A DNA stretch of 19,459 nt from positions 1-19,459 of the forward strand of contig JBQTJM010000394.1 of the NCBI GenBank assembly GCA_052387115.1. The letters are read 5' to 3'. Of this stretch, positions 14,887 to 19,459 are shown piece after piece; positions within the stretch are counted from its first letter, which is position 1; the number at the start of each line of letters is the position of its first letter. Made by a program: the position numbers and the translations under genes. Source of the stretch: JACCXJ01 sp052387115 (GTDB lineage: Bacteria > Pseudomonadota > Gammaproteobacteria > JACCXJ01). Below the pieces are notes generated by a model. It saw nothing but the letters and a program-made list of their open reading frames with translations. It was not told where the DNA came from and did not search any database.

Positions 14887-16476
14887 CTAGGAGGCCGAGT
14901 CCGCGTGGTCCTCGCCACGGGCCGGGCTCGGGGTGTCCAGCAGTACCGGGGGGCGCGCGCCCAGCGATTCGGCGATCGACGCCGCGAGCTTTTCCGCTTG
15001 TTTGATCTCCGGCCGACGCATGCGCTTGGATATCTCCACGAGCTGCTCCTTGGCGTCCTGCGATCCGCGCTTCTCGGCGGTCCGGCACCAGGCATAGGCG
15101 GTCACGTGATCGCGCGCAACCCCCCGCCCCAATGCATAGGACAGACACAGGTAGAACTGCCCTTCCACCAGGTTTTGGCGCGCCGCCTGCTCGAACCAGT
15201 GCACCGCGACCTCCAATTCCTCCGGCACCCCGCGGCCTTCGGCGTACATCAATCCCAGATAGTATTGAGCCGCAGCATGTCCGCGCTCGGCGGCCGCCGA
15301 GAACAGTTCCAGCGCTTTGCGATCGTCGACCGGGACGCCCGTACCGTGGCGATAGGCATAACCGAGGCGAAACAGGCGATCGGTGTCGGGGAACTCCGCC
15401 GATGCCGGCGGCGCGCGCCTGGTGTGCGCCGGGACGGCGGGCACGGCAGCCGCCACGACGGCGGGAACCTCCTCGGCCGATCGGCTGTCCGGCCCTTTAT
15501 CCTGCAGGGAACCGATGCCCAGCGCCGACGCCACCGCCACCCCGACCGCGGACAGCGCCCACGGACCCCGGATGAATCGGGAGGTACGGGGAGCCGCGAC
15601 GGAACCCTCGCCCGAGGCGTGGGGTATCGAGACCGGACCCGGGCGCCGTGGTGACGACGTCTGCCGGGGCGACACCCGCCGGCCACTGCTCTCCAACGCG
15701 GCGAGGGACTCCAAGAGCTCGCCGGCGTCGGCGAAGCGCGCCGCCGGGTCCTTGGCGAGCATGCGCGCCAGCAGTGGCTGGTAGCGCCGGCACGCGGCCG
15801 GCAGCGCCGGCACCGGATCGTTGAGGTGCTTGAGGATAGTGTCGACCTCCGAGTCCCCGCTGTAGGGGGGCTCGCCGGCGAGCATCTCGTACAACACGAC
15901 CCCCAGGCTGTAGAGGTCCGAGCGCCCATCCACGGGCTTGCCCAGGGCCTGCTCGGGGCTCATGTAGCGCGGGGTACCGACGATCTTCCCCGTCCTAGTG
16001 AGGTCGCTGTCGAGGCGCTGGTTCTTGGCGATGCCGAAGTCGGTCAGAAGGGGCGTGTCATCGCGCCGGAACAGGATATTGGCCGGCTTCAGGTCCCGAT
16101 GGATCACGCCCTTGCGATGGGCGAACCCAAGGCAATCCGCCATCCTGGCGGCGAGATCCAAAGCCGCTTCCGGGCTCTGCCCGTCGGCGATCCGGGTCCT
16201 GAGATCGCCGCCATCGACGTATTCCATGGAGATGTAGTGCAGGCCCTCGGCGATCCCGACATCGTGCACGGTGACGATGTTACCGTGGACCAGGCTTGCG
16301 ACGATCCGCCCTTCGTTGACAAAACGCTCCGAGAACTCGGGGGAGTCCGGATCCCGGAGGACCTTGAGCGCTACCGGTCGATCCAGGGACTCCTGGATCG
16401 CGAGATAGACGGCGGCCATCCCGCCCTTGCCGATCAGGCGGTCGATGCGATAGCCGGGGATGCAATCGTGTCGCAC
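14887..16476 (-). CDS. Membrane-anchored Ser/Thr protein kinase with Sel1 repeats
   Basis: A 529-residue PknB-like protein. The N-terminal kinase domain has the glycine loop IGKGGMAAVY (15-24), Lys38 in VALKVL, catalytic loop HRDLKPAN (126-133), DFG (146-148) and GTPRYMSPEQ (167-176), with all catalytic residues present. A Pro/Ser-rich linker (~262-303) leads to one membrane segment, WALSAVGVAVASALGIGSL (~306-324), then an Ala/Pro linker and at least three Sel1-type TPR-like repeats (LGYAYRHGTGVPVDDRKALE; LGLMYAEGRGVPEE; LCLSYALGRGVARD, ~371-475). Predicted topology is kinase inside and Sel1 repeats in the periplasm. The Sel1 region likely binds a protein or cell-wall ligand (inference). The gene lies 42 nt after a tail-anchored unknown gene on the same strand, probably one operon. 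Confidence 0.93.
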   Translation of the reverse strand: MRHDCIPGYRIDRLIGKGGMAAVYLAIQESLDRPVALKVLRDPDSPEFSERFVNEGRIVASLVHGNIVTVHDVGIAEGLHYISMEYVDGGDLRTRIADGQSPEAALDLAARMADCLGFAHRKGVIHRDLKPANILFRRDDTPLLTDFGIAKNQRLDSDLTRTGKIVGTPRYMSPEQALGKPVDGRSDLYSLGVVLYEMLAGEPPYSGDSEVDTILKHLNDPVPALPAACRRYQPLLARMLAKDPAARFADAGELLESLAALESSGRRVSPRQTSSPRRPGPVSIPHASGEGSVAAPRTSRFIRGPWALSAVGVAVASALGIGSLQDKGPDSRSAEEVPAVVAAAVPAVPAHTRRAPPASAEFPDTDRLFRLGYAYRHGTGVPVDDRKALELFSAAAERGHAAAQYYLGLMYAEGRGVPEELEVAVHWFEQAARQNLVEGQFYLCLSYALGRGVARDHVTAYAWCRTAEKRGSQDAKEQLVEISKRMRRPEIKQAEKLAASIAESLGARPPVLLDTPSPARGEDHADSAS

Positions 16477-16518
16477 GCTAACATAGCCGCCTGGCCGTAT
16501 CGGGGCCAGGGGCTCGGG

Positions 16519-17511
16519 TCAAACCGGAAACACCCGTAACCCTAACATATACAGGGCTAACATACACACGGCTACCATACACAGGGCAACCGCCATTACC
16601 CGTGGCCGGCGCGCCGGTGGCTCGCTCTTGGGCCTCCTCCGCTGCGGCCGCGCCGCGACCACACGGGGCTTCACGACCTCTTCCCTGTCGATCACGACGG
16701 GCTTTCCATCGCCGTCCGGCGCCGCGCCAGGGGACCACCGATCCACCGGACCGAGAAAGATCTCGGTCTTGGAGTCGCGCCAGTCGCGGCTAAAGTCCCA
16801 TTTGGGCCGATAGCCGCCGACCACGTACTCCGCGATGCGAGCCGCCACCGGGGCGATGCCAGCGTTTCGAGGCCCGCCCCCCTCCTGGATACGCGCTCCG
16901 CCTCGGTATCGCCAATGCTCATCCCGCCTAGGATCCACCGTCTCCGGGAGCCTGTCCAAGGTCTTCTGGATGCGCGCGCGATCGAATACCGGACACAGCC
17001 GGCAGGCGGCCATGGCCGACTCGAGCGCCTGCCAGATCCTGGGTTTATCGAAATGCCAGACGCCCTCTGCATCCAGGCTGCCGTAGGCTAGCCAACCGTG
17101 GCCCGCCTCGTCGATCGGCATATCGAGCCGCCGGCACCCCCAGAGGTTGTATTCGAGGCGATTAGCCCCGAAGCAATACTGCTCCGGGTCCTCGGATGCC
17201 TGGCGTTTGCTGTAACAATCACCGCCCAGTCGAATCAGGTCATCGCGTCGCGCCTCGCCGCCGTCTATGGTGATCCGGAACGACTTCCATCCCCCCACCA
17301 GCTCAGATAATCGCATGAGCACCGCGATGTCCGTGATGGGCAGATCGATGGAATGGACCAGCTCGTTGCCGTCACCGGTGCTGGTGAAGGATGGGATGCC
17401 GCGGCACAGGTCCATGGCTTCCCGATACGCCAGGGACTGGCTGTACGAGAAATAGATCCGGACCCGCGCCGCCGTCGCGGGGGATCCCTCGAACGCATGT
17501 TTCGGATTCAT
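16519..17511 (-). CDS. Hypothetical tail-anchored protein upstream of the kinase
   Basis: A 330-residue protein beginning MNPKHAFEGSPATAARVRIY. I do not recognise a family. The globular part (1-~210) is rich in Trp, Tyr and Cys (CYSKRQASEDPEQYCFGANR, NLWGCRRLD, CRLCP). A basic, Pro/Arg-rich linker (RPQRRRPKSEPPARRPR) precedes a single C-terminal membrane helix (MAVALCMVAVCMLALYMLGL) close to the end, so the protein is probably tail-anchored with its bulk in the cytoplasm. The membrane helix is encoded by a 15-bp tandem repeat. The kinase gene starts 42 nt downstream on the same strand, so this could be a substrate or partner of the kinase (inference from position only). Confidence 0.7.
   Translation of the reverse strand: MNPKHAFEGSPATAARVRIYFSYSQSLAYREAMDLCRGIPSFTSTGDGNELVHSIDLPITDIAVLMRLSELVGGWKSFRITIDGGEARRDDLIRLGGDCYSKRQASEDPEQYCFGANRLEYNLWGCRRLDMPIDEAGHGWLAYGSLDAEGVWHFDKPRIWQALESAMAACRLCPVFDRARIQKTLDRLPETVDPRRDEHWRYRGGARIQEGGGPRNAGIAPVAARIAEYVVGGYRPKWDFSRDWRDSKTEIFLGPVDRWSPGAAPDGDGKPVVIDREEVVKPRVVAARPQRRRPKSEPPARRPRVMAVALCMVAVCMLALYMLGLRVFPV
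16541..16585 (+). repeat. 15-bp tandem repeat, three units, inside the membrane-tail codons
   Basis: The units at 16541-16555, 16556-16570 and 16571-16585 share the pattern CTAaCATAcACagg with few differences; a fourth unit at 16586-16600 is barely recognisable. On the minus strand they encode five-residue steps of the hydrophobic helix (AVCML, ALYML). Confidence 0.75.
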
Positions 17512-17758
17512 GTTGCCCTCTTCACCCTCGTCGTCTTACCCTCGGCCGCGCCGCTTTGCGCCGCCCCGAGGTCTGATCATCGCCGCGAGGAGCTGCCGCC
17601 CGGCAGGGGACCCCGCATCGCGTAGGTAGCGCTGGCTCACCGTGGCCCTTTAGCCCGCATTTCTCATCACGGCCCGACCGCGGCCGCGCGGGAAGGGGTT
17701 CGAGCCTTGCCTGGCCGGAGGCGTGGGGAACGGCCGAATGCCGGCCGGGCCGCCCCAA

Positions 17759-18703
17759 TCAGGCGCGCCGGGAAGACTCGTCGTGATCGCGGCAGAGCTG
17801 GGTCTCGATGGTCAGATGGACCAGCTCCTGGTGCTCGCGAAGCAGTCGCCGGTAGCTCTCGACCGGCCTCGGTTCATGCGCCACGAGGGACACGATCGCG
17901 GCGAAGCGGCCAGCGCCGATCCGCCACACGTGCAGATCGGTGATGAGCGCATCGCCATCGGACTCCAGCGCACGGCGGATCTCCGCCGGCAGATCCGAGG
18001 ATGCCGGCGTGAGATCGAGCAGGATGCCGCCCGTGTCCCGCAGGAGCCCGTAGGCCCACACGCACACGACTGCGCTTCCGACCAACCCCATCACCGGGTC
18101 GAGCCACGACCAGCCGAAGAACCGGCCCGCGAGCAAGGCCCCGACGGCCGTCACCGAGGTGAATGCATCCGCGAGCACGTGGAGATAGGCGGAACGCAGG
18201 TTGAGATCGTCGTGATGGTGGTCCGTGTGGCCGTCTTTGAGGAGCAGCGCGCAGATCACATTGACGAGGAGCCCGATCACCGCGACGGCAATGGCCTCAT
18301 CGAAGCGGATCGGTACCGGCAGGAAGGCGCGCTGCACCGACTCCCCGGCCATCAGAAACCCGACCATGCCCAGGATGACCGCGCTGGCGAAACCGCCGAG
18401 GACGCCGATCTTGCCCGTCCCGAAGCTGTAGCGCGGGTCCGTCGCATGGCGGCGGCTCAGATGGTAGGCGAGCGTGGTCACCAGGAAGGCGCTGACGTGG
18501 GTGCTCATGTGCCAGCCGTCCGCGAGCAGCGCCATCGAATCGAAGGCGATGCCGGCGGCGATCTCGACGACCATCATCGCGCCCGTGATGGCGATGACGA
18601 TGCGGGTACGGCGTTCCGCCGCGGAGGAATCGACGGCGTAGTGATGCGAATGTTGTCGGTGTCGGTAACCGGTGGGGTGCGCAGGCGGGAAGGATGCGTT
18701 CAT
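17759..18703 (-). CDS. dmeF: Cation diffusion facilitator, DmeF-type Co/Ni/Zn efflux transporter
   Basis: A 314-residue inner-membrane antiporter that exports divalent metals. It has a His-rich N-terminus (YRHRQHSHHYAVD), about six membrane helices, and metal-site motifs in TM2 (ADGWHMSTH, Asp62 and His65) and TM5 (HVLADA, His175 and Asp179). A short His-rich loop, DGHTDHHHDD, lies between TM4 and TM5, and the C-terminal cytoplasmic domain ends in ETQLCRDHDE. The segment RYSFGTGKIGVLGGFASAVI is characteristic of the DmeF branch. No dmeR-like regulator is seen next to it. It starts 9 nt after the preceding Hsp70-like gene, so it may be co-transcribed. The metal cannot be decided from sequence; Co/Ni is likely by family. 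Confidence 0.88.
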   Translation of the reverse strand: MNASFPPAHPTGYRHRQHSHHYAVDSSAAERRTRIVIAITGAMMVVEIAAGIAFDSMALLADGWHMSTHVSAFLVTTLAYHLSRRHATDPRYSFGTGKIGVLGGFASAVILGMVGFLMAGESVQRAFLPVPIRFDEAIAVAVIGLLVNVICALLLKDGHTDHHHDDLNLRSAYLHVLADAFTSVTAVGALLAGRFFGWSWLDPVMGLVGSAVVCVWAYGLLRDTGGILLDLTPASSDLPAEIRRALESDGDALITDLHVWRIGAGRFAAIVSLVAHEPRPVESYRRLLREHQELVHLTIETQLCRDHDESSRRA

Positions 18704-18712
18704 CGCCGCACG

Positions 18713-19459
18713 TCATTCCGCCAGCCGCAGCCCCGCCGGAAGCTCCTCACCGAAGAGGGCGTTGCGGTCTTCGCCCGTGACCTCGTGATATTCCTGGACC
18801 ACGCGCCAGTCGGCCTCGCGCGTGCCGGACTGCTTGAGCTTTTCGATCACCCGGAGCCGCACCGGGGCGTGGATGTCGAGCGCGCGGGTGCCGGTCACCC
18901 GACAGGCGGCGGAGAACACCGAGACCAGGCCTTTGAGCCCCCGCCGGGGCCAATCGAGCCCGGCCACGCGTTCGAACCAGTCCTCGACGAGCGCGGGGGG
19001 CAGGACGGCGTCGGCCGCGGCGTAGAGTGGGACGCGCGAGCACAGCCGTGCCAGCGCCCCGAAGACCGCCGGCTGGTCCTCTGCCCGGCCGCGCAACACG
19101 AGGCCGAAGAGCGACTTGGCCAGCTCGGTACGGGTCGTGAGCGGCAGGCGCTCGAGGGCACCCAGGAGGCGCGTGGCTTCCGGCGATTCGACTGGCGATT
19201 TACGGAACTGGGGCATGAGCCCATCGAAGAGCCGCCGCTGCTGCTCGGCCGAGAGACCGCCCGCAACCCGGCGCCACATCATCCACCAATTGGACTGCGC
19301 GCTCTTCTCCTTCTTGTGGTGCACACCGAGCGACCAGGCGCCCCACAGTTGCGACATGCGCCAGGGATCGAGCTCCGCGCCATAGCCGGGGCGCAGCAGG
19401 AAGCCCGCCAGGTACAGCCAGGTGTTCTCGTGCGCCAGCGAACGTCCCCGGCGGGTCAT
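18713..19459 (-). CDS. Hsp70-like protein, C-terminal part (DUF3731), 5' end cut by the window
   Basis: The visible 248 residues include HENTWLYLAGFLLRPGYGAELDPWRM, WGAWSLGVHHKKEKSAQSNWWMMWRRVAGGL and a helical C-terminus ending GEELPAGLRLAE. This matches the DUF3731 region found after the ATPase domain in a class of large Hsp70-family proteins of proteobacteria (family knowledge). The ATG at 19457-19459 coincides with the window edge and is most likely an internal methionine; the ATPase domain would lie outside. The 9-nt gap to dmeF suggests one transcript. Confidence 0.75.
   Translation of the reverse strand: MTRRGRSLAHENTWLYLAGFLLRPGYGAELDPWRMSQLWGAWSLGVHHKKEKSAQSNWWMMWRRVAGGLSAEQQRRLFDGLMPQFRKSPVESPEATRLLGALERLPLTTRTELAKSLFGLVLRGRAEDQPAVFGALARLCSRVPLYAAADAVLPPALVEDWFERVAGLDWPRRGLKGLVSVFSAACRVTGTRALDIHAPVRLRVIEKLKQSGTREADWRVVQEYHEVTGEDRNALFGEELPAGLRLAE

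Noticed and set aside
17512..17758. A gene in the spacer between the tail-anchored protein gene and dmeF
   Set aside because: Only shadow frames without a plausible start or domain are present; I see no feature there.

Overview
The window looks like GC-rich gammaproteobacterial chromosome. Core genes of that kind are present: purB, pyrG followed by kdsA, htpG with a sigma-32-type promoter, and prmB. They flank an accessory block that is much more disturbed. No species can be named from the sequence alone.

Left third, about 1-5905, all on the minus strand: a decayed restriction-modification-like defence island. Read 5' to 3' it holds (1) a SNF2-family helicase gene with a C-terminal DUF3883 domain that has lost its ATPase core and carries a one-base frameshift; (2) an intact MNT nucleotidyltransferase followed by its frameshifted HEPN partner; (3) a second, degenerate copy of the helicase's DUF3883 tail; (4) an Apea-like HEPN protein; (5) a short open tail coupled by ATGA to (6) a DUF1156 (COG1743-type) adenine DNA methylase. 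The methylase reading frame is interrupted, without losing frame, by a complete REP-associated tyrosine transposase (RAYT) bounded by two inverted 24-bp REP sequences. The insert is exactly 600 bp between outer repeat ends and sits between the two cysteine pairs of the methylase's Zn ribbon. A third copy of the same REP forms a hairpin at 5864-5905, between the island and kdsA.

Middle, 5939-13125: housekeeping genes. pyrG and kdsA overlap on the minus strand. purB (minus) and htpG (plus) diverge from a 154-bp spacer holding a textbook sigma-32 promoter for htpG. prmB overlaps the htpG stop codon. The 346-bp gap upstream of pyrG contains GC-rich inverted repeats of a dispersed intergenic type.

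13283-14757: a tightly spaced, less GC-rich pair of small unknown genes, then a stand-alone class I SAM methyltransferase.

Right end, 14887-19459, minus strand: a membrane-anchored Ser/Thr kinase with C-terminal Sel1 repeats, preceded by an unknown tail-anchored protein whose membrane tail is encoded by a 15-bp tandem repeat; then a DmeF-type cation diffusion facilitator sitting 9 nt after the 3' end of an Hsp70-like (DUF3731) gene cut by the window edge.
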